Positions 47,501 through 61,193 of a DNA stretch of 64,000 nucleotides are shown in pieces. The stretch's first letter is position 1, and each line of letters begins with the position of its first letter. Origin of the DNA: Mansonella perstans (Eukaryota > Nematoda > Chromadorea > Rhabditida > Onchocercidae); contig JBAMDO010000570.1 in NCBI GenBank assembly GCA_037074765.1, forward strand, positions 248,001 through 312,000. Direction: 5' to 3'. Under the pieces are notes generated by a model, which saw nothing but the letters and a program-made list of their open reading frames with translations, was not told the origin of the DNA and made no database searches. Made by a program: the position numbers and the translations under genes.

Positions 47501-50500
47501 TTATTAGTCATACCGAAAATTGAATTTTTGGCAGTTTTTGTTTATTTGACCGCCTATCAGCTGCTTTACTCGACCGCTTTACTTGAACATGTCTTAAATT
47601 TCTTTTTAAGATTAAATAAATTTACAATCCAAACTGAAAGACAACAAGAGAGAGAATAATCGAGTGTTTGAATTCATTCTTTATAATTTTTGAAATATTG
47701 AATTTTGCTTTTTGCTTCTTAATATACCTGAGGAAATCTTAAATGTTTGAAAATCTAAACTTTAAATTTGAATTGACAAATTGAAGTCTGAGAGAAATAA
47801 ACAGATTAAAGTGAATTGGGAAAAGTGTCGACTAGAAACATATGGATCGGAGCTAGATGATGATACAAGAAATGATACCCTGTTAAATGACGAAATTAAT
47901 GAAATTTTCGATGAAGAGTACGAGGAAGGTCATGATGGTGAGTTCGATAGTGAAACGAGCATAGTCGAGAAAGAGATCGACTTTCATTTCGATAATTATG
48001 TCGCGAAATTCGCGCGTGTGGATGTTCTAAAATGGTAATTTATGCATTTGCTGATTGGATAATATCATTATATTTCAGCTTTTGCAAAGTTTTTTTTTAC
48101 AAAATTTTTTCTGGATGGTCTCTCATGACTTAGTCGTTAATTCATTTATTTCAATTAATTTGTATTATTTGTGGGGGACTATTTTGATCATTTTACAGGT
48201 ATATCTTCCTCCTAGCTGATTTCGAATCTAATACAGTTGAAGTAAATAAGGCAGTTTTGAAGCTTTTACATCGAGTAGCTTTTGATTTGAAAATGGCACC
48301 ACGTTTATATCAGGTTATTTTTTTTTTCGTTCTTGTTTTAGTAATCACAAAACAATTTTTATCAAGTTCATTAGGTTCTTCATTAAACTTCTTTTAGTCG
48401 TTACCAAATATTAGATAATGATTGTTAATTGCAGCTTTCCCTTTTCGTAATCTTCAAACGACTTGGTCAACGTTTCAAAAATCAATCTATAAATGAGATC
48501 AAGAAAAATCAGTATTTTGAAATATATCAATTCGGTTATCATCTTTTACGACGATTTTATGCTGATTACCGGAAAATTGGTTCGAAATTGATTCCAGAAG
48601 TTTTGTTTTGGAAGGGTCCCAAGGAATGTTACGAAATTGAGAATGGATATGGAACGTTTGAGTAAGCATTGAACAAATAGTACACATTTTCATTTTTTTG
48701 ATGATTTTCATTGGTTTCATCGCAATTATTTTGGATCGCTTTCATTTTCATTTTTAAAAAGAACAGATATTCGGGAAGTAGAAATTTTTTAGACATTTCT
48801 GAAGTTTCTGCATTATATATGCTAATAAAATTGGAATAAAATTTGATTTCAGAATTAGACCAGATGGCAGTAAAGGCAAAGAAATATTATGGCCCGAAGA
48901 GTTGGACAACGAATTGAGGGCTCTTTATGACGAATATTTACTGTTTGAGGAAAAACCTGAAGGTAAAAAGGAAAAAATCTCATAATTTAGTTTAATTTTT
49001 TTCCAAATTTTAGTTCACAATTTTTTAAATCACTTATTGGTGACAATTCTTCAGGTGTTGACATTGTTGAATACGTCGAGCAAGGTTTATCGCGACCTCG
49101 AACACGTCGACAAATTATTCGGCAAATGAAGATGCTTGGATTGAATACATTTGGTGCAAGAGGTAATAGAAGGTGAAGGAATTTGGCTTTTTTATGAAAA
49201 ATTAAATAAGTTGAGCGTTCCTCTTTGTCTTAGTTTGGGATTTTTAAATTAGGATTTTTATAACAACATAGAGAAGATAGTAGAATTACAAAATCATACT
49301 GTACTATCTCAGACTAAAGCTCTTTTTAGCAAAGTATCTTTCTAGAAAATGCAAATAATGAAAAAATCAATCTGGCTGGTCCCAGAAGACTAAATAAAAA
49401 TATGAAATTTTAAATAAAGTGTGCATCGTCTCTTAGACATCATTTTTTACAGAGAGCTGGAAAGGGGAATCAAGTCGTCAGTTTTTGCACCAGAAATCGT
49501 TGGCCATGTGCATAATCTTATCGAAGAATTTAATTCAAAAACACCTTCTTCTCAACCAAGTTAGAGTTACTGGCATCAAAAGAAAACTATAAGCAGTGTT
49601 GTCTGGCCCCAAATGGCCGACTTTTTTATTTAAAATGATAATGTATAGAATCTAAGTAGGCCGTTATTGATTATTTCTTAATCTTCTTTGTGCTATAGTT
49701 TATCGAATATTAGGAGGATAAGTATCATAGCTATGAAGATTCCAGTAAGCATCGCTTAGCTTTATGAATTATTGAGCTAACGCCACAATAAGAAAAATGT
49801 TTGGAATTAATAGATTCATAAAATTTCTTAACGGGTTAAAGAAAGTTTCTGAATGTTACACATTTTTTATACATTCCAGAAGCAGATAACATTCAGTTTT
49901 GATATTATTTCATAACTTGAAAGTGCTGAGCACAATATCAAATCATAAAGAAAAAGTAATCTTTTTCAGATGATTTGGTTGATTTTATTCGAAATAATTT
50001 GACAGAAAAATACACAAGAGCAAAAATCATCAAACAGCTACAATATGAGAATATATACTACGAACCACCACCAAGAAAGAAGTAAGAAACTGAATAATTA
50101 TTTTGAGTGTTAATAGGTACTCGGAGTATTGGGAATATGGTATATAAGCGTATGAGCGACTTATTTCAGCCCTCACTAAGTAATCTTGTGGTGACTGCTG
50201 TAAGGCTCTGTGGTGACTATTGTAAGACTCTGGAAAGCTCTTCTTTTCTATTCAAATCAAAGAATAAAAAAGTTTTGTAATAGAACATTCGGAACGCAGG
50301 AACTGAAATGCTTAAACATTTCGAATAAAATAAAATAAAATTTGGAATTTGGATTTATGCAACTGTCCCATTATTTAGTATTTTATCATATTCATTTTCA
50401 TGTTAATGGCATGTCGATATTTTGATTATTATTATAGGCGCATCATTTTAATGTTATTTCGATGTTTATCTACTTTGACTGGATTTTAGATTAGATTTTT

Positions 50501-51932
50501 ATATAATTAAAGGAAATGATCTAAAGGTATAATTTAGGCGTTCAAAGGCATCGCAGAAATTAACTGAAGATAGAGAATCAGTTGAAGAAGAGATTAATGA
50601 ACTTTTCAAAGGTTTGTTTTTCCGAAATTCTTTACATTTAACATTGCAAAGGCCCTTTTTTTACCGAAGATCTTTACATTTATTTCTTGTGTCTTACATT
50701 CTGTTAATCTAATTATAACTGCAGGTTCAGCAGGTGCGTTGGGATTTGACGACACTGGTCAACGTGACAAGGAATGTATAGAAAGACGGTAAGTATCATC
50801 ATAATGTCATCCCAAACTAATTTTGACAAACAATTTTCGAGTTTCAGCTATTTTTCCTGGTTCTTTCCTGATTTAAAATCTGAAATTAAATTTCTAATTT
50901 TAATTATTTTCAGAAAACAAAATAAAGCAAACAAATCTATCATGTGCCTTTCACCAACAGAAGTAAGCTTGTTCACATTTTTTCGTTATTATTGTATCAT
51001 TATTGGGTTTAGCCGCTCTGCCATGAATTAATTTGCTACTATATGTAATTACTGGGGCAGCTGTGAATATGAAGGACACTTGGTCATTTTCCATGTGTAG
51101 AAATAATTATTTCTCCGTTAATTGCTTGGAACAATGCTGTTATAGAATTATCGTTGAATATCATTTCAACTATTGGTTCAACTACAAATAAACCATGATA
51201 TGAAATGCATAGGGAAAAGAGCAGAAACTGCTTGGGTTGTAGCAGGAATTTATTTTTACAGAATTAGTTTTTAATTGGAAATTTATGTTTTTAAAACTTT
51301 TAATTAGTTTTTAATTGGAAATTGCTTTCTTTATATTAGAATCTGCCTACATCCTCTTTAACGTAACATGTATCATAAATGGTAAACTTTTCTAAGGAAC
51401 CGCGGGAAGAAATATAGAATTCCACATAGTTGTTGCAATAATGAGATTTCTGGGAATTTTTATCAATTTCTATTTTATTTGATAATTAACTTTGCAGGAA
51501 GATCTTAAATCGACTGATGGCATCATCTGCTCAGATATTTTTGGAGATACAAGTTCTAAATTAGTTGGAAATGAGGGAGCTGACGAATTATTGATGATTT
51601 GCGAAACAGAAAGCATCGTTGCAAATAACAATGATGATGATGATGAGGTTAATATTGGCTGAATAATTTAAATTCTGAGTTTAAAGTCGTAGATTTGTAA
51701 ATGAAGCAATAAGCTAGTAATGTAAAATTTTGAATTTAAAATTATTGCAAGATTTCTTAACGAGACCGAACTTTGATCATCGTATCTAAGTCTTCTGAAC
51801 TTCTGAATTCAGGTCGTACTTAGGATACGGAGACGATCGACGGCTAGCATTAGATCCCTGTCTCTGTCCGACGACGATAACAGCACTGCAAAAAAGACGC
51901 GCAAAAAGATTATCGGAAGCGATTCTGAATAA
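42840..51932 (+). CDS. TIMELESS: TIMELESS/Tof1 replication-fork protection protein
   Basis: Twenty-seven exons give 1183 residues (human 1208): 42840-42921, 43114-43267, 43477-43564, 43680-43772, 44060-44161, 44291-44446, 44525-44736, 45028-45226, 45386-45496, 45725-45876, 45964-46087, 46446-46602, 46703-46853, 47028-47208, 47377-47472, 47787-48034, 48199-48313, 48435-48661, 48853-48962, 49055-49172, 49453-49559, 49970-50081, 50538-50611, 50725-50788, 50914-50962, 51498-51647 and 51813-51932. Family blocks in order: RDLIRFLRNDTAMAVARR, the N-terminal TIMELESS domain; RHTAFAGSYILKGLKAI; VRVVLRSFCLEML; AVLKLLHRVAFDLKM; PEVLFWK; RTRRQIIRQMKMLGL; and an acidic/basic C-terminus ending KKIIGSDSE. 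With TIPIN it stabilises stalled forks and supports checkpoint and cohesion functions in the nucleus. The exon 8 donor is AGT|GCAAGT, a GC-AG intron demanded by phase. Several donors are weak (GTTATT, GTTAGT, GTTCTG), so those boundaries are less sure. Confidence 0.93.
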
Positions 51933-53863
51933 GTCTTGAAACCACACTTTTGTTTTTTGAAAAAGTTTTATTAAGCATAGGATACTTCAAAGTAAATGCT
52001 GTACATTACTTGTTGCATTCATTTTATATCAAATTTTTATGTCCACTCATTTCATTTGAAACATTTAGATTATGTTTTACAATAAATAACTTCGTTTTCT
52101 ATCCATTTACAGGCACTATGTTGATAAGTGAGCTACTAGTAGCAATTTTGACTCACCACTCGATCCTCACCGTTTTTGATTAGCGCAAATGCTCAAAAAA
52201 CCGCTGAAACAATTTTAATGTTTCGACAATTTTTGCTTATCTCTTCCAGTACTTCTCCCTCATATTCTTCAGCTTGGAATTCCCTTATTTCACTTCATAT
52301 TTCATCCATTCTTACTCTTCCAGAATTTTTTTTCCACTCTTCAACTCTGATCCTTTCATTTACCTCAGTAATTAGCGCAATTTTCTGTAGTATTTTCTGA
52401 CTGGGATGAAATGCAGAAAAAAGAAAAAAACACTCTTACAAAACAAACAATTTACTTTTCCCCATTCAACTTTTTAAAATGGAATTCTACAAAAAAACAA
52501 ACATTCTTGTCATTAGATGAATTTCAACTCTCTTTGTAACACCATACAATACCTGCAGTTCATATACAAGCACAAAAACTTGTACCATTTGGAGGATGTT
52601 TGAATCTTTGGGAAAAAAATCTATCCAAAAAAAAGTCATTTTTTAAATTGAGAGTGGTGAAGATGACAGGTAAGAATTTTTCAAACATGCTCTGTGTAAC
52701 GAACAAAAAAACAAACTGCAAGTAGGAAAACTGGAAGAAAAATTTTCAAAACCTCTCATATTTCCAATAGATAGACTGGGATACTATATTGTGATTATTG
52801 AATTTTAAAAATTTAGTTTACGCAAAGATGAATGAATTATCAATAAAACAAAATTTCAAAAAATCAAAACTGCAAATGAAATGAGTGAAGAAACAACAAG
52901 TAGTTGTTATAAACGCTTATTAAAGCTTAAAATTACCTTTAAAAACAAAAAAGAAACTTCGAACCACTTTCAAAATATAATAGACAATAAGTTCAAACCA
53001 AACTAAAACTTTTGTTTCATTTTTACTTATTTTCAGAGAACAAATTCCAGAAACATAAAAATGATATAGGGATGGAATAAGAATATGACAATGGATGCTG
53101 CAACCGTTTTTTGAAATTTATTAGGAACCGTATGTTTAACTATTTGTGTTCAATCGCAACATGACATGAAGTCTTTTTGTGAATGAATGCATATAGCTCG
53201 TAATAATTTTAAAACTAATAAATTCCAATAGTTTTACCTGAATCTTGAAATTTTAAACTTTTTAAAGCACTCTGAAAAACTCTAATCTGGGCATTCTGGG
53301 TTAAATTAATTTTAACTAGTTAAAAATGGGGAATTCAACATACATACCAATGATACAAAAGCGGGATCTTCCATAACAATACAGTTGATAATGCTCATAG
53401 TGATGATATAAACAAATACTAATCGCCATTTCGAAGCGGATATGAGAAAAAGGATTGACTCAAACGGATGACTACAAAATAGTTGAATTTTCATAAAAAA
53501 AGATGAAGCATATATGTCATTCATTCAAATTAACAAGGGTTGAGCTTCATGACAAATTGATTGATGGTAGTTGTAAAAAGCACAACAGGGTCGATTTTCA
53601 GCTGAAAAACAAACTATTTAAAAATAAAATGATTTTACAGTATTTTACTGCACCTTTTTTCTGGCCTAAAAATCTGCCAAATAAATCGTCAGTGGACAAA
53701 CATCAGTGAAATAGCTCGACGTAAAAATCATGTCAGTATATTTTATGGCTATTTTAACTTCCCAAACTATGTCAGTATATTTCATAGATATTTATTTTAA
53801 CTTCCCAAGAGATATTTCAAAAAAAAAAAGCTTCCTGAATCCACAGACCTGCTTCAGAGTAAC
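51933..53863. other. Convergent 3' region of TIMELESS and the Y-box gene
   Basis: AATAAA at 52080-52085 serves TIMELESS. Minus-strand AATAAA at 53791-53796 serves the Y-box gene. A tandem duplication of about 40 bases (ATGTCAGTATATTTYATRG core) lies at about 53729-53808. No supported coding exon. Confidence 0.55.
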
Positions 53864-56800
53864 CTATTGTTCAGACGGTTTTGTATCTGCAACTGGACGT
53901 TCATTTTCTTTACCCTCGCCATCAGAAATTGCGTGATCGGCTTCACCATTCATGCCGCCATCAACGTTGCGTACTCCTCGACGGCCTCTGCCTAAAATTT
54001 ACACTCGGATGGTGCTAAGCTCCTGCAAAAATTCCAGCTAACTAATTCAAAAAATGAAGTAATTCAAAGCGTACCTCCACGACCACGTCCACGGCCGGAA
54101 GTCTTCCGTGGGAAATTTTCCCTATTATATTGATCCTCTGTTGTGCCCTCCTGACGGTCACCTTCCGACAAACGGCGACGCTGTCCGCCACGACCACGTC
54201 CTCGCCCGCGGCCACGACCACGTCCACGGCCGCGGAATCCGCCACGTCCGCGTCTTATACCCTGCTAAGTAGCTTCCAGCTTTATGCAGAAAACACGCCG
54301 TTTCCAAATCAGTAAATCAAAATCATCTATTTACTATGTTCTACGGCCTTTTCTCTACAGGTACAATACGGAAGAACGTTAATTCAGAACTCCTCACTTC
54401 ATCATTTTCACCATCAACTCTATCGCCTTCAGAATTTGTACGTCTTGCACCACCTCTACCCGGACGGTATGCACCATAATAGAAACGCCGACGATAAGGT
54501 CGTCCTCTTCCTCGCGCATCGCTTTTATCAGCTGCATATCTCGAACCCTCTACGTTGCCGCCATTTGGACCGGTGACATTTGCTGCTTCCGGGCCTTTTT
54601 GTCCTTCTACGACATCAAATTCCACCTAACAGACAACAGAATAGTTTTACCATCAGATATCATCAGTTATTAACTTTGATTAGGTAGAATTTTAATTTGT
54701 AAAGCAATAAATTAAACAAATGATAATATAGAAGAATTTGTTGCTAAACAGAATCCACCCCACCTCCACTTTCCATTACTGAATTTATCGATTCAAGAGA
54801 TCAAGACAAGTAAGTAAAACTAACTTTTTCGCCATCGCCTAATGATCTCAAATACTTGTTTGGATTGTTCTTTGTGACAGCCGTTTGATGAACGAAGATG
54901 TCATCGCCTGTATCAGCGCGGTTTATGAACCCATAGCCGTTCTTGACGTTAAACCTGAAAAAAGCTCTATATGCATACAAATGCAGAAATAAAAAATACG
55001 GTAGAAAACGATGACAATATTCCGAAATATCATCATAGGACACATTCCGGACAGAATGAAAACTCAAAAATCAGATTAATGAACAACAATGATATCGCAC
55101 TAATTGTCTTCTACCGTTTTTCTTTTCCTATTATTGCATTCATCTGTATTTCGTGCCAGACATCTCAAAAGCTTCTTCAGATATAAAATCGAAAACTGTG
55201 AAGTAATGTCGTTTATGACATAAGCTAAGATTTCTAAATCAATAATTGTACACTTGAAATGTAATAAAAGATTTGACAGTAATAATAATGCTTTCCTTAA
55301 TAACAATCCTGCAATTTATCAACATTTTGATTTTAAAACTTGAACATAAAGACAAGTTTGATTGAATATGCTTACCACTTAACAGTGCCCTGTATGTGAC
55401 GTGCAACGATTTTCTTGCCGTCAATGTGGTTCTCGTCATTCAAGGGCGTTTCAGTCTTTGGCTGCTCATAATGGCCCTCCGGCTTCTGCAAAAATGAAAG
55501 TTTCACTTGAAAATATATAAATTATGCATTGAATTCTATGTAAAACACTTCTTCTTCGTGCCTTTTTTCCAAAATTCATCAAAAAATTCTTTTATTAAAT
55601 TAAAAATTTTTACGTTGTTGTTTTCAGCCATTTCAGATGGTACGGCTTGCGGTGGTTGTTGCACCAGATGTTGTTGTTTATGCGGCTGTAAAAAATTTCA
55701 AATTAATAATTAACTTCTTATTTGAAGTGTTATGCATATGATAGGAAATATAACTTGCATTTCCAATCATAAAAAGTAAAAGATTAAAAAATTAAACAAT
55801 TCAATTTTTCAAGCATTTCTTTCGAATTCGAAGTTAAATTTCTATATCTCTTAAGTTCTAATGTTAATTCCTAAATAAGGGATCAATCAAATATGATACA
55901 TATATCGATCTAACAATCATTGATTTAACTGATCAACAAATGGCATTAAATTTGTAGCTGACACAGAAAAAATCACTCCAAGCTAACTTAACAATTAGCA
56001 CAGTTTTAATCTATCATCGAATATTGAATCAATCAACTCATCTTTCAGATCAAAAACCACTTTTTTTAATATTCCCCTCACTACCTCATTGCCTAAACTC
56101 TGATTCAACTCATCCTACCTTTAGCTCACTCACTCATTGACACCACCCATCTCTCTCTTCCCTCTCAATCGATTTCACATTATAAACTATTCAAAAAAGA
56201 GGACAAGCCCGAGTGGTATTTGATAGCTTCGGCCATTTTAATTTAAAAATTTAAATTTTTAAAATTTTCTTCAAAGATAGAATCGATAATATTTTCTGGG
56301 AGATGTAATTATAACAGCTATTAACAGTTAAAGTTACACTTCCATTTCTTATCTTATCTTACCTTATCTTATCTTATTCCTATGCTTGTCTTTTATATTT
56401 GAAGTTTTATCTTACAACTGTTACATACACCTCTTACACTGTCTCCAATATATTCTCAAGCACTGCACTCTGTTCTATTTTCAACTATTGTTTCTATCTT
56501 TTCCCAATTTTGTCGCATTTCTTAATGGTAACTGTAAGTTGGTAGAAGTGATAAGCAAATAAATTGCCAATTCTAACGACAAACTTCTTTCATACATTTT
56601 CTGATCTTTGATCAAATAATGATAACACTATCACATACTAAAAGTCCCACCATTTGATCACATTACTAAATGACTAAATATTTTTGCCTATCATTTAATC
56701 ATTAATTAGTTATTAAATTTTGAATTTTGATATTGAATGCAACAATGATAGCCACAAGCCTATTGGTAGCAATTATAGTTAATTATTGGTACATATAAAA

Positions 56801-59136
56801 GAAATGAACTTTGAATCAATTTTCGTATAGCTCATTTTGAAATCAATTCAAATTAGAGCTAATTAGATCTTTATTTTTTTTTTCTGAATTTTGATAATGA
56901 ATGCAAGAATACAGCCTTTTTCATATATTTGCTTCATCATCATTAGATCATCAGGACTAATTTTGGTAGCAATTATAGCAAATTATCGATATATATAAAA
57001 AAAATTTTAAATGAACTTTCGTGTGGCTTCAATTTGAAGTTAATTCAAATTAGAGTTAACGAGAATCATTTTTTTTTCTCTATTATCGAGATGAAGATTA
57101 GAGTAAACTAGAATTAAATTGATAATTTATGAAGAATGAAAAACAGTTTAGAGGATAATTTTCTTTCCATTTTAATCAGAAATGAATAATAAATAAAAAA
57201 TAGAAATCAGAAGTGGATAATAAATCGAAAATGGAAATCAGAAATGAATAATAAGTGAAAAGCGGAAAGAGAGAGAGAGAGAGTAAGAAGAATATTTATT
57301 TTATAATGAAATGGATATTTTAGTTTCAAAAAATCTCATCTAATCGTTTCATTATAAAGAGTTTTTTCTTTTTTTGTTAGTTTAAAGTTTCTGCAATTAA
57401 AATATTTTTAATTATTTGTTTAGAAAAGAATCTTTGAACTAAACAAAATTATGAACAAAATCTTGTAGATGTATGCTATTGCAAATTTTGAAATAAACTC
57501 GAAAATAATGAAATTTAATGTTTTTGCAAATTTACTAAGCAAATAATGAAATTATAATTGAAAAAATGATTAATTAAATATTTCTTTTTTTTGCAATTTA
57601 TAAAGTTCTGAAAGGGAAAAACCAGTTTTTCTTTCCCATTCTTTTTCCACTCTCTCCAAAACTATTTGATTGAAATTGAAACTTATTTAATTTGACTGTC
57701 AACTTTTGAGTTAAAAAAAAAAACTGTGAAAAAAAGTTTCTACGATGCTTAAACATTTAAAACAGACAACAGACAACTTACTCAGAACTTTCTAGCTCTT
57801 CTTCAACGCTCGAAAAAAGACTGAGACTTTCTTTATTTATTAATAAAATCGTCGAAAGAATTAAAATTACAAATTTATTTGGCTATTAATATACTTTCAA
57901 AGAATTAATTAGTTAATTAATTAATTCAAGATGACAGAGGATTAACTGCATAAATAAGCACTGATTGGCATTGTTTAAGCTAATAATAACAGGAATAAGT
58001 GAATTTAAATACTTTCACATTCCATTTTTAAGATTTAATTTCCCGTCTCAATGATTGAAATTATTAAATTAAAATATAAGAAATAAATAATGTCTAAAAG
58101 AAATTAAAAGTGGACTTATTTAAAAAATAATTTCATTTTAAAAAATTAAACAGCATTTGTAATATTACTGTATTTCAATAGCAATTACTGTATTTTGAGT
58201 AAAATAATGAATCTTATCCGATGTACTGTACATATAACCAACGAGAGATTTGTATTTAAATAGAGAAATACTTTAAAAAATAATAATCATACAGTAATAG
58301 TATAAATGTATTTATCATTAAAAGTCACTGAAATCATTTAATTTATTTCAAAAATGCCAAAATTTGAAAAATTTCAACGATGAATGTGTACATTTTGTTC
58401 ATTTCAATGATAAAATCAAATCATTGTTTATATTTATCAAATAAACACAAATATAAATAAATCCTGTTTAGTATATGTGACAAATATATCAATAATTCAG
58501 TTCATTTTAGGACAAAATTTTAAAAAAACAATTAAAATTAAAAATTAAAAATTACAGGCAAGGCTAGTTAGTTTGTTAGCTAGTTACTCGATGAGTTCCT
58601 TTTTACAGTTGACTGACGATTATCTATCTGCCTGTGTCTATGTGTGTCTGTGTGTGTGTGTGTGTGTGGGTGTGTGCGTGTATGTGTGTGTATATATATG
58701 TGTATGTATATGTATATGTATGTGTGTGTATGTGTGTGTGTGTGTGTATGTACATGTATGTATGTATTCACAATGGAATGATAGGAAGAAGAATGTTCAG
58801 TGCAGCAGCAATATGAATAGAATAGATTGGCCTAAAAAATCTTTGCTCATTTGTAGCTTAACTTGAAAAAGACTAAATGAGAGAATGGATAAACTTTTTT
58901 TCTATGAGAAAAAATAAATTTGAATTTAGCCAAAGGTTAATTTAAAAAGCCATTAAAATGAAAGATTAAATGAAATTTTAAAAAAATGAAAGAAATGAAT
59001 TTGAAAAAGCTTCGAAGTGAAAACAGAAAGATATGAAATACAACACAAATACTTTTCCTTTTTAATTAATGCTAACAGTCATTAACACAACACTACAACG
59101 CCTACACACTTTCCCACTACACATATCGTAATAGAT

Positions 59137-59185
<49 letters not shown>

Positions 59186-61193
59186 GTGTAATGTATGTGT
59201 ATATATATATATGTGTGTACATGGCTCATTGGTATCTAAACTTATTTCAACAAAAAAAAAAAAATTTAGCTCAAAATACGAAATGACTGAATTGCTGGAA
59301 AAATTTTCCAACGAAATATTGATATAGTCCAACAATTAGTTAGAGATGAGGAGGAAGGAGAGATGAGAAGGAGGAAAAAGATAAATGAGTGAGATAAAAA
59401 AGTTGGGATGAGATGAGAAGGAGGAAAAAGATAAATGAGTGAGATAAAAAATGAAATGAAATGAGAAAGGAATAATGATAGATCACTAAAAATAAAGATT
59501 TATATGGAGAATACAGAGAGAGAGAGAGAAAGAGAGAGAGAGGGAGAGTTGAGGCAAAAAAGCAAATGGAGGGAAGGGCAAAAATCGTAGATGCTTTTTG
59601 ATTATATGCAAAGAACGAGAGGAGGAGAAAAGAAAAAATAAAAATAGAGATGAAGAAAAAGAGAGAGAGAGAGAAAGAGTGATGACAAATGAGTTTTTGT
59701 ATAATTTGATTTGCCTTCGAAAATGATTTTATTTTTCATCCTTAATATAATGTTATATTTTTTTCCAGTATATTACAAATATTTGGAATTCCCGAGAGAT
59801 ACACAAACTGGAAAATTTCTGGTATTTCTGGTAGTGAATGCATAATGATGAAAGAAGGAAGGAAAAAATTCTAAAATATTTCATTTGTACAAATCATATT
59901 TTAGGCTTTTTTTTCATTCTTTCTAAGAAATTAATATTTTGTTTTTGTTCACATTTTATTGAAATATTTCATCATTCTATCATCATTTGTAAAGTTCTTT
60001 CCATACATTTAAAAAAAATTTTTGAAATATTATTTAAGGGCATTTGAAATGACATAGCAAATGCTACTATAGAAGAAAAGCCTTTGAAGCACAGTTTAGG
60101 CTCGAAAGCCTAAAGATTGTTTAGCCTTTTCATTCCCACTGTTATTGTTGCTATTAGTTGTTCCTATTTTTCACAATCATATTGAAATATTACGGAAAGA
60201 GTAACGAATGTAAAGGGAGAATAGAATTGAATTTACATAAATCAAGAAATAAGAACTAGAAAATTCTTTTTTTTCTTCTTCAAACTGTTCACTTTACATA
60301 CGAATTAATTAGCAAGTAAAACTATCATTGTCTATCCGTTTTTTGGCCTGTTTAATTTTCCGGAATGAATGCTTTCTTCCAAGTTAAAAAATTTCTCTTT
60401 TTTTTAAAATTTTTAACCTCCAAGTTAAAATGCATGTAAATTAATTACTTGGAATAATATCAATTATTAACCAAGTAATTTTCAATTTCGGGTCATTCTG
60501 GATATTTTTATTAAATTTTAATCTACTTCGACAGATAAAACATACAAAGTAAAAAGAGTAAGTAAACATTGCAATGTAAAATTTTGAAAAAATTGAAAAT
60601 AAAAGAAGGAAAAAAAAATGAATGAACAAATATTTACAAGAAATTGAGGAATGGAATAGAATGGAAGACGGAACAAAGTGAATTTAAATGACATTTCTCT
60701 TCTTTTTTCTTGAAAAATGGAATTTAAAAAATTTCTTACAAATTTGAAATAATAATTAAAAGATTTTTTTTTTTTTTTGTTCGACATGGAGCCCTCAATT
60801 GGCCTATTTATTGATGCATAGAAGTACATTACACTACCCTCAAAATATTCAACAGTACTTCTCATTTCATCATGCTCTTTGCTATTTTTTCCATTATATT
60901 ACTAAAATATGGAATAAAAGTGGGGAAAAAGGGAGAAGCGATTAAATTTAACAATAAAAGTGATTTAAAGTCATTTTTTTACACACATAACAGATTTGAT
61001 ATCTTTCTGAATTGGACAAATTTATATGAATATTTTAAAAAGTTACCTCAGGCCGCGACGGAAATGAATTTAACTGCCCTATGATTTCAAAGTTCGACAG
61101 ATCGTCACGCTGCACCACGTTTGCTTGATTATTAGAAGACAAAAATAATAAAGCGGGAAGATGCATCACTGAACGTTGGGTGTGATTGGACAT
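53864..61193 (-). CDS. Y-box (cold-shock domain) RNA-binding protein
   Basis: Seven exons give 334 residues: 61193-61047, 55685-55614, 55485-55376, 54954-54825, 54625-54398, 54264-54075 and 53991-53864. Residues about 100-170 are a cold-shock domain nearly identical to vertebrate YBX1 in its core: [17 protein letters not shown] (RNP1), [10 protein letters not shown] (RNP2), [20 protein letters not shown]. The C-terminal part has RG/RGG tracts (exon 54264-54075 is largely GRGRGR) and acidic segments, the usual layout of nematode CEY and metazoan Y-box proteins. These bind mRNA and package or mask it in the cytoplasm, notably in the germ line. Exon 1 begins with ATG directly after a CATAG acceptor at 61194, a trans-splice site. 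An in-frame ATG in exon 2 (55631, MAENNN) would give a shorter form without the 67 N-terminal residues. Intron 1 is 5.4 kb. Confidence 0.9.
56200..58560. other. Part of Y-box intron 1, AT-rich
   Basis: No exon recognised. Short TCTTATCTTA repeats occur at about 56345-56380. Two related segments at about 56700-56890 and 56890-57080 share TTTTGAT-TTGAATGCAA and GGTAGCAATTATAG cores. A short (GA)n lies at 57270. Confidence 0.5.
58640..58770. repeat. Compound GT/AT microsatellite
   Basis: (GT)n mixed with GTAT and ATGT tetramers lies in the long first intron of the Y-box gene. Cys/Val or His/Thr open frames across it are artefacts. Confidence 0.95.
59133..59217. repeat. GT microsatellite
   Basis: About 20 GT repeats are followed by an AT-rich tail, in Y-box intron 1. 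Confidence 0.95.
59340..59690. repeat. Purine-rich block with a 60-bp duplication and GA runs
   Basis: Two copies of GAGATGAGAAGGAGGAAAAA plus GATAAATGAGTGAGATAAAAA lie at about 59350-59460. They are followed by (GA)n runs at 59515-59550 and 59658-59677. The plus strand is nearly all purine over about 350 bases. Confidence 0.85.
59691..61046. other. Proximal part of Y-box intron 1
   Basis: AT-rich. A minus-strand frame of 115 codons (60865-60518) is Phe/Tyr/Lys-rich after a short less biased start ([20 protein letters not shown]). It lacks a donor in the phase needed to serve as an alternative first exon, and is probably chance. Confidence 0.45.

Noticed and set aside
54130..54315. Plus-strand Ser/Thr/Ala-rich frame
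   Set aside because: Antisense of the RG-rich exon of the Y-box protein.
56200..56250. CCCGAGTGGTA...GGCC segment reminiscent of a tRNA-Ser/Leu D-arm
   Set aside because: No matching acceptor stem, anticodon arm or T-arm follows; the next bases are an AT-only stretch.
58573..58866. 97-codon Val/Cys-rich frame
   Set aside because: Translation of the GT/AT microsatellite in the Y-box first intron.
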